43,273 bases of DNA from JBAZKK01 sp964456925. Lineage in GTDB: Bacteria > Omnitrophota > Gorgyraeia > Gygaellales > Profunditerraquicolaceae. Where the stretch lies: NCBI GenBank assembly GCA_964456925.1, contig CAYWCX010000003.1, positions 1-43,273 of the forward strand, read 5' to 3'. Positions 21,985 to 31,996 of this stretch are shown here, piece after piece; position 1 is the stretch's first letter, and every line of letters starts with the position of its first letter. Both the position numbers and the translations under genes were made by a program. Below the pieces are notes generated by a model. It ran no database searches and was not told the origin of the DNA. It saw only the letters and a program-made list of their open reading frames with translations.

Positions 21985-23313
21985 ATGGGGAGAAGGCCGC
22001 TGGATATGGACAAAATAGTTTCCGCGCTGGCGCTAAGCGACGACACCGCAGTTAAGACCAAACTTGCCAAGAAAATCTCAAACATCGCTTATAAAAAAGG
22101 GGTTTATCCCAGCAGTATTCATAACTTTTATATGGCACGGGGTAAGGGCGAATTCAACGGCTTTACCGTCCCGGCGATTAATTTAAGGAGTCTCAGTTAT
22201 GATTTGGCGCGCGCAATCTTTCGGGTCGCCAAAAAGAATAACACCGGCGCCTTTATCTTTGAAATTGCCAAGTCCGAAATGGGTTATACCGCTCAGCCGC
22301 CGGCAGAGTATGCGGCAGTGATTCTGGCTGCCGCGGTTAAAGAAGGCTTTAAGGGAGCGGTTTTCATCCAGGGGGACCATTTCCAGGTCAATCCCAAAAA
22401 ATTCAGCGAAGGCCCCGTTAAAGAAGTCGAAGGACTGAAGTCTTTAATCAGCGAGGCGGTGGAGGCGGGTTTTTACAATATTGATATCGATTCCTCGACT
22501 TTGGTGGATTTATCCAAAAGCGATATCAAAAAGCAGCAGCTTAATAATTACGAGGTCTGCGCCAAGCTTACCCAGTTTATCCGGCAGATTCAGCCCCGCG
22601 GGATTGAAGTTTCGGTGGGCGGTGAAATCGGAGAAGTAGGAAGTAAGAACTCTACGCCCGAAGAGTTGCGCGCATTTATGCAGGGTTATAAAGAAAGGCT
22701 GCGCAAGGGCCGCACCGGCTTGAGCAAGATAAGCGTGCAGACCGGAACCTCCCACGGCGGCGTAGTCCTGCCGGACGGCAGCGTAGCCCAGGTAAAACTG
22801 GACTTCGATACCTTAAAGACGCTCTCAAAGATTGCCCGCGAGGAATTCGGCCTGGCCGGAGCAGTGCAGCACGGCGCCTCAACCCTGCCGCAGGAGGCCT
22901 TCCATAAGTTCCCGGAGGTGGATACTGCCGAGGTGCACCTGGCAACCGAATTCCAGAACATGATCTATGAATCAAAACATTTTCCCGCGGATTTAAGGGT
23001 AAAAATCTACGAGTGGCTTAAAATAAATTGCGCGGCGGAAAGAAAGGAAGGGGAGACCGAAGAGCAGTTTATCTATAAGACCCGCAAAAAGGCCCTCGGC
23101 CCTTTCAAGAAGGATATTATGGGTCTGCCTCAAGGGGTACGGAGCGCCATCGCCGCCGAAATCGAGGAAAAGTTTGACTTCCTTTTTAAGCAGTTGAATA
23201 CTGTTAATAATAAAGAGCTGGTGGATAAGTACGTGGTGTTAAAGCGCGTGATTATCCGTAAGCGCAACGAAACAGCCGGGAACCTCCCGCACGATAGCGA
23301 AGGAGCGGATTGA
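21985..23313 (+). CDS. Class II (zinc) fructose-bisphosphate aldolase-like protein, extended
   Basis: A 442-aa TIM-barrel protein resembling class II aldolases. Metal and catalytic motifs are recognisable: Asp131-His132 in QGDHFQ (usual LDH), GGEIGEVG (usual GxELGxxGG), His257 in GTSHGG and His296 in QHGAST. It is about 100 aa longer than common enzymes, with an N-terminal extension of about 55 residues and a charged C-terminal helical tail from about 340. Lying behind pfkA with a GGAGGAAT site, it probably splits fructose-1,6-bisphosphate (or tagatose-bisphosphate) in glycolysis/gluconeogenesis. Substrate is inferred from the neighbour. Confidence 0.85.
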   Translation: MGRRPLDMDKIVSALALSDDTAVKTKLAKKISNIAYKKGVYPSSIHNFYMARGKGEFNGFTVPAINLRSLSYDLARAIFRVAKKNNTGAFIFEIAKSEMGYTAQPPAEYAAVILAAAVKEGFKGAVFIQGDHFQVNPKKFSEGPVKEVEGLKSLISEAVEAGFYNIDIDSSTLVDLSKSDIKKQQLNNYEVCAKLTQFIRQIQPRGIEVSVGGEIGEVGSKNSTPEELRAFMQGYKERLRKGRTGLSKISVQTGTSHGGVVLPDGSVAQVKLDFDTLKTLSKIAREEFGLAGAVQHGASTLPQEAFHKFPEVDTAEVHLATEFQNMIYESKHFPADLRVKIYEWLKINCAAERKEGETEEQFIYKTRKKALGPFKKDIMGLPQGVRSAIAAEIEEKFDFLFKQLNTVNNKELVDKYVVLKRVIIRKRNETAGNLPHDSEGAD

Positions 23314-23318
23314 TTTTT

Positions 23319-23354
23319 AGTAACTAGTAAACTAGTAACGAGTAACTAGTAATT
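23319..23354. repeat. Second copy of the GTAACTA heptamer repeat, inverted
   Basis: Thirty-six bases identical to the reverse complement of 19702-19737, made of GTAACTA, GTAAACTA, GTAACGA, GTAACTA units. It fills the gap between the aldolase-like gene and ilvD. With the first copy it frames ahcY-pfkA-aldolase as a 3.6-kb segment bounded by inverted repeats. Confidence 0.85.
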
Positions 23355-23374
23355 AAAAACACAGGAGAAAAAAT

Positions 23375-25027
23375 ATGCGTTCAGATAAGATTAAGAAAGG
23401 TCTAGAGCGTGTTCCGCACCGCGCGCTTTTACATGCTACGGGTCTAAGCAGGGACGACTTAGACAGGCCGTTTATCGGCATCGCCACTTCCTTTACGGAT
23501 TTAATACCCGGGCATATCGGTATGCGCGATTTAGAGCGTTTCATTGAGCGGGGAGTCTGTTACGGCGGCGGGGTGCCGTTTTTGTTCGGGGTGCCGGGTA
23601 TCTGCGACGGTATCGCCATGGGGCATCTGGGGATGTGCTATCCCCTTGCCTTAAGAGAAACCGTGGCGGATATCATTGAGACCGTTTGTAACGCCCACCA
23701 GTTAGACGGCGTTGTCTGCCTTACTAACTGCGATAAGATTACTCCCGGGATGCTCATGGGCGCGGCGCGCCTGAATATTCCGACGATAGTAGTTACCGCC
23801 GGGCCGATGTTCTCCGGCCGTTATAAAGAAAGGAAGCTTGCCTTTGTGCATGATACCTATGAGGGGTTATCGCGGGCAAAAAGAGGCGAAATTTCCGACG
23901 AGGAACTGGCCTGCCTGGAGATGGAGGCCTGTCCCGGCGCAGGTTCCTGCCAGGGCCTGTATACCGCTAACACGATGGCTTGTATTACCGAAGCCATGGG
24001 CATGTCCCTTCCCGGCTGCGCGACGGCTATGGCGGCTTCGGCCAGAAAGAGGAGGATTGCCCAGGCCAGCGGCGAGCGCATCGTGAAACTGGTAAGGAAG
24101 AATATCAAGCCCCTGGATATTATTAAGGAAAGGTCTTTAGAAAACGCCATTACCGTGGATATGGCGCTGGGCGGCTCCAGCAATACCGTGCTGCATTTGA
24201 TGGCGATTGCCCATGAAGCGGGAATAAAATTAGACTTGAAGACCTTTGATGGAATCAGCAGGAAGACCCCGCATATTACGAACCTCGAGCCTGCGGGCCC
24301 GCATTTTATGGAAGACTTGGAGCACGCCGGCGGCATACCCGCGGTGTTAAAGAGACTAAGGCCTAAACTGCACAACGTGGTTACTGCCAGCGGCCTGAAA
24401 ATTTTTGATATTGCCGACCGCGCCGCGATTCACGACCAGGAGGTGCTGCGGCCCTTAAACCGCGCTTATCACCAGCAGGGCGGGATTGCGGTTCTCTACG
24501 GCAACCTGGCACCGCAGGGCGCGGTGGTTAAGCAGTCTGCAGTCAGCCCAAAGATGATGAAATTCAGCGGCAAGGCAAGGGTCTTTAACTGCGAGGAAGA
24601 GGCGATGCAGGCAATCCTCAATAACCGCATCCGTCGAGGCGAGGTCATCGTAATCCGTTACGAAGGGCCTGCCGGCGGTCCGGGTATGCGCGAGATGCTT
24701 GCCCCGACTTCGGCAATCGTAGGGATGGGTTTAGCTGAGTCCGTGGCCCTGATTACCGACGGAAGGTTTTCCGGCGGCACCAAGGGTCCCTGCATCGGCC
24801 ATATTTCGCCCGAGGCCTCGGCAGGGGGACCGATTGCTATTTTGAAGGACGGTGATATAATCGATATAGAGATAGCGAAGAGGAAATTGAGCGTGCGGCT
24901 CGGTAGCGAGGAGATCAGCAAGAGGCTGAAACATTTTAAGCCCTTACCGCCCAAGATTAAGACGGGTTATCTGGCGCGTTATTCCAAGTTAGTATCTTCG
25001 GCAGACAAAGGAGCAATATTAAGGTAA
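23375..25027 (+). CDS. ilvD: Dihydroxy-acid dehydratase
   Basis: Fe-S dehydratase converting 2,3-dihydroxyisovalerate (and the isoleucine analogue) to the 2-keto acid. The 550-aa length fits the family. Cluster cysteines lie in TNCDKITPGMLMGAARL and in EACPGAGSCQGLYTANTMACITEAMG; the C-terminal GPAGGPGMREML and LITDGRFSGGTKGPCIGHISPEA are diagnostic. AGGAG (23363-23367) precedes ATG 23375. First gene of ilvD-ilvB-ilvN-HD-GYP-ilvC-leuA. The 61-bp upstream gap holds only the heptamer repeat: no T-box, leader peptide or attenuator is visible. Confidence 0.97.
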   Translation: MRSDKIKKGLERVPHRALLHATGLSRDDLDRPFIGIATSFTDLIPGHIGMRDLERFIERGVCYGGGVPFLFGVPGICDGIAMGHLGMCYPLALRETVADIIETVCNAHQLDGVVCLTNCDKITPGMLMGAARLNIPTIVVTAGPMFSGRYKERKLAFVHDTYEGLSRAKRGEISDEELACLEMEACPGAGSCQGLYTANTMACITEAMGMSLPGCATAMAASARKRRIAQASGERIVKLVRKNIKPLDIIKERSLENAITVDMALGGSSNTVLHLMAIAHEAGIKLDLKTFDGISRKTPHITNLEPAGPHFMEDLEHAGGIPAVLKRLRPKLHNVVTASGLKIFDIADRAAIHDQEVLRPLNRAYHQQGGIAVLYGNLAPQGAVVKQSAVSPKMMKFSGKARVFNCEEEAMQAILNNRIRRGEVIVIRYEGPAGGPGMREMLAPTSAIVGMGLAESVALITDGRFSGGTKGPCIGHISPEASAGGPIAILKDGDIIDIEIAKRKLSVRLGSEEISKRLKHFKPLPPKIKTGYLARYSKLVSSADKGAILR

Positions 25028-25028
25028 G

Positions 25029-26699
25029 ATGAAAATCAACGGCGCACAGATTCTAATCGAGAGCTTAAAGCGCGAAGGCGTCGAGATAATGTTCGGTTAT
25101 CCCGGAGGCCAGGTGTTGCCGCTTTTCGACAAAATCTACGACAGCGATATCAGGTTTATCCTCACCCGGCACGAACAGGGGGCAGCCCACGCTGCCGACG
25201 GCTATGCCCGCGCAACCGGCAAGCCCGGGGTATGCGTTGCCACATCAGGGCCGGGCGCCACCAATTTGACCACCGGCATCGCGACTGCCTATATGGACTC
25301 CATTCCGATAGTTGCGATTACCGGGCAGGTGAAGACCTCGGTTATCGGCAACGATGCCTTCCAGGAGGCGGATGTCACCGGTATTACCCGACCGATTACC
25401 AAATATAATTACCTCGTGAAGAACGTCAAAGATGTCGCGCGGGTGGTACGCGAGGCAATGCATATTTCTTCAACCGGAAGGCCCGGTCCCGTATTGATTG
25501 ATATCCCAAGCGATGTCCAATTGCAGGAGACCGAATTTATCTGGCCCGAAGAAATAGAAATCCGCGGTTACAAGCCCACTTATTTCGGTCACCCCGGTCA
25601 GATTAAAAAGGCCGCTAAATTGATTTCCAGGGCCAAAAGGCCGATTATCTACGCCGGCGGAGGGGTAATCAGCTCCGGCGCGCATCAGGAACTGCGGGAA
25701 TTAGCAGAGCGGCTGAACATTCCGGTAACCTGGACTTTAATGGGGATCGGCGGCTTCCCGAGCGCCCATCCTTTATCGCTGGGGATGCTGGGGATGCACG
25801 GCACTGCCTATGCCAACTACGCTATCATGGGAGCGGATGTTATTATCGCGGTAGGCGCGCGTTTTGACGACCGCGTCACCGGAAGGCTGGATGTTTTTGC
25901 CAAAGGCGCCAAAATCATTCATATTGATATTGACCCTTCATCCATCAGCAAGAATGTCGGGGTGGAGATTCCGGTAGTAGGCGATGCCAAGAATGTACTC
26001 GGGCAGTTGCTCGAGGAACTTGAAGAGCCCGCCGATATCTCGGAGTGGCTTAAGGCGGTTGAAGACTGGAAGAAAAAACACCCGATGAAATATAAGGAAA
26101 ACGGCAAACTTAAGCCGCAGTATGTCATTGAGCAGATTGAGGCGGCGACCAGGGGCGAAGCCATTATTACTACCGAGGTAGGGCAGAACCAGATGTGGGC
26201 AGCGCAGTGGTATAAATACAGCCATCCGCGCAGCTTTATCTCCAGCGGCGGTTTGGGCACGATGGGTTATGGCTTTCCCGCTGCGATGGGCGCAAAGTTA
26301 GGCTGCCCTGAAAAAACAGTATTTGATATTGCCGGCGACGGCTCCATCCAGATGAACATCCAGGAACTGGCGACCTGCGTCTGCAATAAAATCAACGTAA
26401 AGGTGGCGATATTGAATAACGGCTATCTCGGGATGGTGCGGCAGTGGCAGGAGCTTTTTTACAAGAAACGTTATTCCCACACCTGCCTCTATAATCCGGA
26501 CTTCGTCAAACTCGCGGAGAGTTACGGCGCAGTGGGTTTGCGGGTAACCAAAAAAGAAGAGGTGCGCCCTGCCTTGGACCGCGCCATTACGGCGGATAAC
26601 ACGGTATTTATTGATTTTCAGATTGAGCCGGAAGAAAACGTTTATCCGATGGTCCCGGCGGGCGAAGCCATTAACAATATGATCGACGGATTGGCATAA
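25029..26699 (+). CDS. ilvB: Acetolactate synthase, large (catalytic) subunit
   Basis: ThDP enzyme condensing pyruvate with pyruvate or 2-ketobutyrate, the first step of branched-chain synthesis. The 556 aa begin IESLKREGVEIMFGYPGGQVLP. RHEQGAAHAADGYARATG holds the catalytic Glu, the FAD-binding middle domain has RFDDRVTGRLDVF, and the ThDP site is GDGSIQMNIQELATC...NNGYLGMVRQWQELF. It begins 1 nt after ilvD and its stop shares bases with the ilvN start (TAATG). Confidence 0.97.
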   Translation: MKINGAQILIESLKREGVEIMFGYPGGQVLPLFDKIYDSDIRFILTRHEQGAAHAADGYARATGKPGVCVATSGPGATNLTTGIATAYMDSIPIVAITGQVKTSVIGNDAFQEADVTGITRPITKYNYLVKNVKDVARVVREAMHISSTGRPGPVLIDIPSDVQLQETEFIWPEEIEIRGYKPTYFGHPGQIKKAAKLISRAKRPIIYAGGGVISSGAHQELRELAERLNIPVTWTLMGIGGFPSAHPLSLGMLGMHGTAYANYAIMGADVIIAVGARFDDRVTGRLDVFAKGAKIIHIDIDPSSISKNVGVEIPVVGDAKNVLGQLLEELEEPADISEWLKAVEDWKKKHPMKYKENGKLKPQYVIEQIEAATRGEAIITTEVGQNQMWAAQWYKYSHPRSFISSGGLGTMGYGFPAAMGAKLGCPEKTVFDIAGDGSIQMNIQELATCVCNKINVKVAILNNGYLGMVRQWQELFYKKRYSHTCLYNPDFVKLAESYGAVGLRVTKKEEVRPALDRAITADNTVFIDFQIEPEENVYPMVPAGEAINNMIDGLA

Positions 26700-27175
26700 T
26701 GAGACACACTATCGCGGCAATAGTAGAAAATAAACCCGGCGTCCTGGCGCGTATCGCGGGGTTGTTCAGCGCCCGCGGTTACAACATCGCCTCCCTGGCG
26801 GTAAGCGAGACCCTTGACCCGACTATCTCCTATTTAACAATGGTGGTGGAGGCAGAGGACGAGAAGATCCTGGAGCAGATAAAAAAACAACTGCACAAGC
26901 TCATTGATGTCATCAAGATTACGGATTTTACCAAAAAGGAGCACGCCGAAAGGGAGCTGGTCCTCGTCAAGGTGAATTGCCCGTCTAAGGACAAGGCCAA
27001 ACTTGAAGGGGTCTTAAGCAAATATCTGGCGTGCCTGATTAAACATAAGGACAACCTTGCCATCATCGGCGCGATGGACGAACAGGAGCGGATTAGGCAG
27101 CTGCTGGAAAGCCTTGCTCAATTCGGGATAAAGGAATTAGTGCGCACCGGTAAGGTTGCCATCAGCCTGGATTAA
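26699..27175 (+). CDS. ilvN: Acetolactate synthase, small (regulatory) subunit
   Basis: A 158-aa regulatory partner of IlvB. The N-terminal ACT domain has HTIAAIVENKPGVLARIAGLFSARGYNIASLAVSETLD, the usual valine-binding region; the C-terminal half (ELVLVKVNCPSKDKAKLEGVL onward) matches the ALS_ss_C domain. Length agrees with IlvH-type subunits. Start overlaps the ilvB stop by one base (TAATG), so the subunits are coupled. Feedback by valine is a family trait, not shown by sequence alone. Confidence 0.96.
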   Translation: MRHTIAAIVENKPGVLARIAGLFSARGYNIASLAVSETLDPTISYLTMVVEAEDEKILEQIKKQLHKLIDVIKITDFTKKEHAERELVLVKVNCPSKDKAKLEGVLSKYLACLIKHKDNLAIIGAMDEQERIRQLLESLAQFGIKELVRTGKVAISLD

Positions 27176-27176
27176 G

Positions 27177-28607
27177 ATGGCTCCTAATCCCAGATTACCT
27201 TCTATAGAGAACGCCCCTTTAAGTTATAAATTTACCGTTTTGTTCATTGTCATGTCGCTTCTGCCCTTTATCGTAATCGCCTACTTTTTTTTATTGTGGC
27301 GTCAGTACGGCGGTATCCCGATATCCGAGGGGACCTTTGTGCTGATTATCTTTCTGGTCGGCTGCGGGGCCCTGGCGGGTTTTTACGGTATGCGCCGCTC
27401 TCTCCTCAAGATTAACGCCCTGGCGCGCCAGGGAAGCCAGCTTTTAAATAAGGATAATCCCTCTGCCGCGCTTAAAGAGTCCCAGGAGAACGAGATTATG
27501 CAGCTTAGCCGCACCTTCCGGGATATTACCAGGAGCCTTGAGGATAATATCAGGCGGCTGGAGGAATCCAAGCACGTCACGCAATATGTCCTTTCGCGCC
27601 TGGCAGCGGGGCTTGCATCCCCGCACAGCATCGACGCCTTTCTCGACCTCATCGTCGAGATTACCGCCAATGCCCTGGGGGCCAAGGCCGGAATACTTAT
27701 GGTGCTGGATGAGGCAAGGCAGGAACTTTACATTAAGAGCGCCTCCGGGATAAAAGAAAAGTTTAAAAATATGCGTTTTGCCGTAGGGGAAGAGGGTCCG
27801 GGATGGGTAGCGCTGCACCGCAAGCCCTTGTTGATTCCTTCGCTGGACGACGGGACCGCCGGCAGCGAAGAGGGAATTTTCGTCCCGCCCCTTTTATGCG
27901 CGCCGATGCTTTACCAGAACCGTCTTATCGGGGTTCTGGCAGTTACGGGTAAATACAGCGGCGGAAGTTTTAGCGAAGACGAGCTGCTGATTATTTCGAA
28001 CCTGGCTTCCCAGACCGCCGTGGCCCTGGAGAACGAACGACTTAATAAGAGCGCCGAAGAGACTTATGTCGGGACCGTTTCGGCTTTGGCAATGGCGGTG
28101 GAAGCGCGCGACCCGCACAGCCGCGGCCATTCCGACCGCGTTTCGCAGTATGCGGTAAAGGCCGCGCAGAAGTTAAATCTCGAGGCGGGAATTATCAACG
28201 ATATCAAAAATGCGGGGGAGCTGCACGATGTGGGCAAGATCGGCATCAGCGACAGCATCCTGAAAAAACCCGGTCCGCTCACTCCCGACGAGTGGCAGAT
28301 AATGTACCGCCACCCCGTTATCGGCGAGGGGATACTCAAACCGGTGCGTTCGCTTTCGCGGCTCTGCGGCATCATCCGGCACCACCACGAGTGTATGGAC
28401 GGCAGCGGTTATCCCGACGGTTTAAAGGGTGAAGATATTCCTATAGGCGCCAGGATTATGGCAGTGGCGGACAGTTTTGATGCCATGACCAGCGACCGGC
28501 CTTACCGCAAGGCCCTGAGCACCGAAGAGGCCAAGCAGGAATTGCTAAAATACGCCGGCAGCCGTTATGACCGCAAGGTCGTGGAGGCCTTTTTAAGCGT
28601 TATTTAA
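27177..28607 (+). CDS. Membrane-bound GAF / HD-GYP phosphodiesterase
   Basis: A 476-aa signalling protein, start at ATG 27177 one base after the ilvN stop. Two hydrophobic segments (about residues 17-42 and 49-70) are followed by a HAMP-like helix (KINALARQGSQLL to SRTFRDITRSLEDNIRRLEESK), a GAF domain (about 135-290, with VLDEARQELYIKSASG and NRLIGVLAVTGK), then HD-GYP. The HD-GYP core is complete: HSRGHSDRVSQYA, HDVGKIGI, HP, HHHECMDGSGYPDGL and ARIMAVADSFDAMTSDRPYR. Such domains hydrolyse c-di-GMP or cGAMP. No periplasmic sensor of size lies between the helices, so the GAF is the likely sensor. Its place between ilvN and ilvC is unusual. Confidence 0.92.
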   Translation: MAPNPRLPSIENAPLSYKFTVLFIVMSLLPFIVIAYFFLLWRQYGGIPISEGTFVLIIFLVGCGALAGFYGMRRSLLKINALARQGSQLLNKDNPSAALKESQENEIMQLSRTFRDITRSLEDNIRRLEESKHVTQYVLSRLAAGLASPHSIDAFLDLIVEITANALGAKAGILMVLDEARQELYIKSASGIKEKFKNMRFAVGEEGPGWVALHRKPLLIPSLDDGTAGSEEGIFVPPLLCAPMLYQNRLIGVLAVTGKYSGGSFSEDELLIISNLASQTAVALENERLNKSAEETYVGTVSALAMAVEARDPHSRGHSDRVSQYAVKAAQKLNLEAGIINDIKNAGELHDVGKIGISDSILKKPGPLTPDEWQIMYRHPVIGEGILKPVRSLSRLCGIIRHHHECMDGSGYPDGLKGEDIPIGARIMAVADSFDAMTSDRPYRKALSTEEAKQELLKYAGSRYDRKVVEAFLSVI

Positions 28608-28629
28608 AATAACAAGGGAGGAGAAGGAA

Positions 28630-29622
<993 letters not shown>

Positions 29623-31128
29623 ATGGAAAAGATAATAATTTTCGATACTACGCTGCGCGACGGAGAGCAGGCGCCCGGGGCGTCAATGAACAGCCTCCAG
29701 AAAATGGAAGTGGCTAATCAACTTGAAAAGCTGGGGGTCGATATTATCGAAGCGGGCTTTCCCGTTGCCTCGCCCGATGATTTTACAGCGGTAAGCACTA
29801 TTGCAAAGAACGCAAAAAGGAGTGCAGTCTGCGCCCTTGCCCGCTGTATTGATAAAGATATCGAACGCGCCGGCAGAGCCGTAAAGAAAGCCAGGAAGCC
29901 GCGCATACATTTATTTTTGGCGACCTCTAAAATACATTTAAAGTATAAATTCAAGAAAGCCGAAGATGAGATAGTGAAGATTGCCAGAGATTCCATCAGG
30001 CAGGCCAGGAAGTTTTGTGCCGATATTGAATTTTCACCGGAGGATGCTACCCGCACCGAGAAAGAGTTTCTGTTCCGCATGGTTGAGATGGCCATTGACG
30101 AGGGCGCACGTACCATAAATATTCCCGATACGGTCGGCTACAGCTACCCGCAGGAAATTTTTTCCCTGATAACCGAGATAAAAAATAACGTTCTGAATAT
30201 AAATAAAGCGGTTATTGCCATTCACTGCCACAATGATTTGGGCTTGGCAACGGCGAATTCCCTTTCTGCGGTCCTTGCCGGAGCGCGCCAGGTGCATTGT
30301 ACGATTAACGGTATCGGCGAACGCGCCGGGAATGCTTCGTTGGAAGAGATAATCATGGCGATGAAGACCCGCCGGGATGTCTTCGGTAATTTTTATAACA
30401 GTATCCGCACTGAAGAGATATACCCGACCTCCCGTTTAGTAAGTAAAGCTACCGGTTTTGTAGTGGCTCCCAATAAGGCGATTGTCGGCAGGAATGCCTT
30501 TGCCCATGAGGCCGGTATCCATCAGGACGCGATATTAAAGAAGAGAATCACTTATGAAATTATGGACCCCCGCGATGTCGGTATTTCCGAGAGCTCCTTG
30601 GTTTTAGGAAAGCATTCCGGCAGACACGCATTAGGCCAGAGGTTGAAGGTTTTAGGCTTCCGCCTGGATGAAAACAGGCTGAATAAGACCTTTCAGCGCT
30701 TTAAAGAACTCGCCGATAAGAAGAAAAATATTTTTGACGATGACCTCATCTCGATAGTAGAGGATGAAATCAAACCGATGAAGCCCGTCTGGAAATTGGA
30801 AAGTTTCGCCATCAATTCCGGCACCAATATCACGCCGAGCGCCGAGGTGGTTTTGCGGCATAAGAATAAAAGGCTTTCTGCCAAATCCGCCGGCGACGGT
30901 CCGGTGGACGCCTGTTTCAAGGCTATTGACAAGATTACCGGCGTCAAAGGAGATCTTCAGGATTATCGTATCGAGGCGGTAACCAAAGGAAAGGACGCCC
31001 TCGGCGAGGTCAGCCTCAAGCTGAAGGCCAAGGGTAAGGTGGTGACCGCCCGCGGCTCCAGTACCGACATCATTGAGTCTTCGGTGCGGGCCTATATTAA
31101 CGCCCTCAATAAGATAGAGAGCCTTTAA
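29623..31128 (+). CDS. leuA: 2-isopropylmalate synthase
   Basis: First committed step to leucine: condenses acetyl-CoA with 2-ketoisovalerate. The 501 aa contain FDTTLRDGEQAPGASM (DRE-TIM signature), IHCHNDLGLATANSLSAVLAGARQVHCTINGIGERAGN (metal His), then NAFAHEAGIHQDAILKKRITYEIMDP and LGKHSGRHALGQRL. From about residue 395 comes the LeuA allosteric domain. The similar citramalate and homocitrate synthases cannot be fully excluded, but the length and the ilv neighbours favour LeuA. leuB and leuCD are not in the window. Begins directly at the ilvC stop. Confidence 0.94.
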   Translation: MEKIIIFDTTLRDGEQAPGASMNSLQKMEVANQLEKLGVDIIEAGFPVASPDDFTAVSTIAKNAKRSAVCALARCIDKDIERAGRAVKKARKPRIHLFLATSKIHLKYKFKKAEDEIVKIARDSIRQARKFCADIEFSPEDATRTEKEFLFRMVEMAIDEGARTINIPDTVGYSYPQEIFSLITEIKNNVLNINKAVIAIHCHNDLGLATANSLSAVLAGARQVHCTINGIGERAGNASLEEIIMAMKTRRDVFGNFYNSIRTEEIYPTSRLVSKATGFVVAPNKAIVGRNAFAHEAGIHQDAILKKRITYEIMDPRDVGISESSLVLGKHSGRHALGQRLKVLGFRLDENRLNKTFQRFKELADKKKNIFDDDLISIVEDEIKPMKPVWKLESFAINSGTNITPSAEVVLRHKNKRLSAKSAGDGPVDACFKAIDKITGVKGDLQDYRIEAVTKGKDALGEVSLKLKAKGKVVTARGSSTDIIESSVRAYINALNKIESL

Positions 31129-31138
31129 CCCCTAAGCG

Positions 31139-31996
31139 ATGAAAAAAAAATCCCAAACCAAGGTTTACGGGGTTTTAGGTTATCCCGCGAAACACAGTTT
31201 CTCCCCCGCCATGCACAATGCGGCTTTCCGCGCCCTTCGTATCAAGGCGGTCTATAATCTCTTCGAGGTAAGGCCCGTTGAACTGGAAGATTTCATTCTC
31301 TCCTTAAAAGAAAAAAACATCTGCGGACTTAATATCACCATTCCCTATAAAGAAAAAATCCTTGATTACGTCAATGGTTACTGCTCATTGGGGGTTAAGG
31401 CAATCGGCGCCTGTAATACTATCCGGGTAGAGAATGACGGTAAACTAAGCGCATTCAATACGGATTTTCCGGGTTTTAGCCAGCACCTCGCGGAATTAAA
31501 ACTCAGGCCCAAAAAAATCGCGCTCATCGGCGCCGGAGGCGCAGCCAAGGCAGTCTGTTTTGCCCTTGCCAGGAGCAGGGCGCAGGAGATAGCAATTTAT
31601 GATATTGATAGGTTCAGGAGCATTGCCCTGGTGGAGAGGTTCAAGAATAATTTTACATCCACCAACTTTGTTATCGCAGGCAGTATTGAAGAACTCAATA
31701 TTACCGCCAAAGACCTCCTGGTGAATGCCTCGCCGGTGGGAATGAAAACCACCGATCCCTGTTTAATCAGCGCCAGGATGCTGCACCAGGGCCTTTTTGT
31801 TTATGACCTTATCTACAACCCTGCCCGGACCAAACTGTTGGAACTTGCCACTGGCCGCGGCTTGCGTAATTCAAACGGCCTGGGAATGCTTTTGTATCAG
31901 GCGACCCTGTCTTTTAGGCATTGGACTGCGAGAGTTGCCCCCTATGACGTAATGCGCCGCGCCTTGGAAAAGGAGTTAAAAAAATGCCAGCGATAA
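31139..31996 (+). CDS. aroE: Shikimate dehydrogenase
   Basis: Reduces 3-dehydroshikimate to shikimate with NADPH in aromatic amino acid synthesis. The 285 aa fit AroE. Substrate site GYPAKHSFSPAMHNAAF and NITIPYKE with the catalytic Lys, GACNTIRVENDGKLSAFNTDFPGF, and NADP site ALIGAGGAAKAVCFALA are visible, with LVNASPVGM and DLIYNPARTKLL later. It sits 10 nt after leuA, so aromatic and branched-chain genes share a transcript. Its end overlaps the prepilin peptidase start by 13 nt. Confidence 0.95.
   Translation: MKKKSQTKVYGVLGYPAKHSFSPAMHNAAFRALRIKAVYNLFEVRPVELEDFILSLKEKNICGLNITIPYKEKILDYVNGYCSLGVKAIGACNTIRVENDGKLSAFNTDFPGFSQHLAELKLRPKKIALIGAGGAAKAVCFALARSRAQEIAIYDIDRFRSIALVERFKNNFTSTNFVIAGSIEELNITAKDLLVNASPVGMKTTDPCLISARMLHQGLFVYDLIYNPARTKLLELATGRGLRNSNGLGMLLYQATLSFRHWTARVAPYDVMRRALEKELKKCQR

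Noticed and set aside
23314..23374. T-box or attenuator before ilvD
   Set aside because: Only 61 bp are available and they consist of the heptamer repeat plus the ribosome site; no leader peptide or antiterminator pairing is visible.
29623..31128. Citramalate or homocitrate synthase instead of LeuA
   Set aside because: Length near 500 aa with the LeuA regulatory domain and immediate linkage to ilvC favour 2-isopropylmalate synthase, though sequence reading alone is not absolute.
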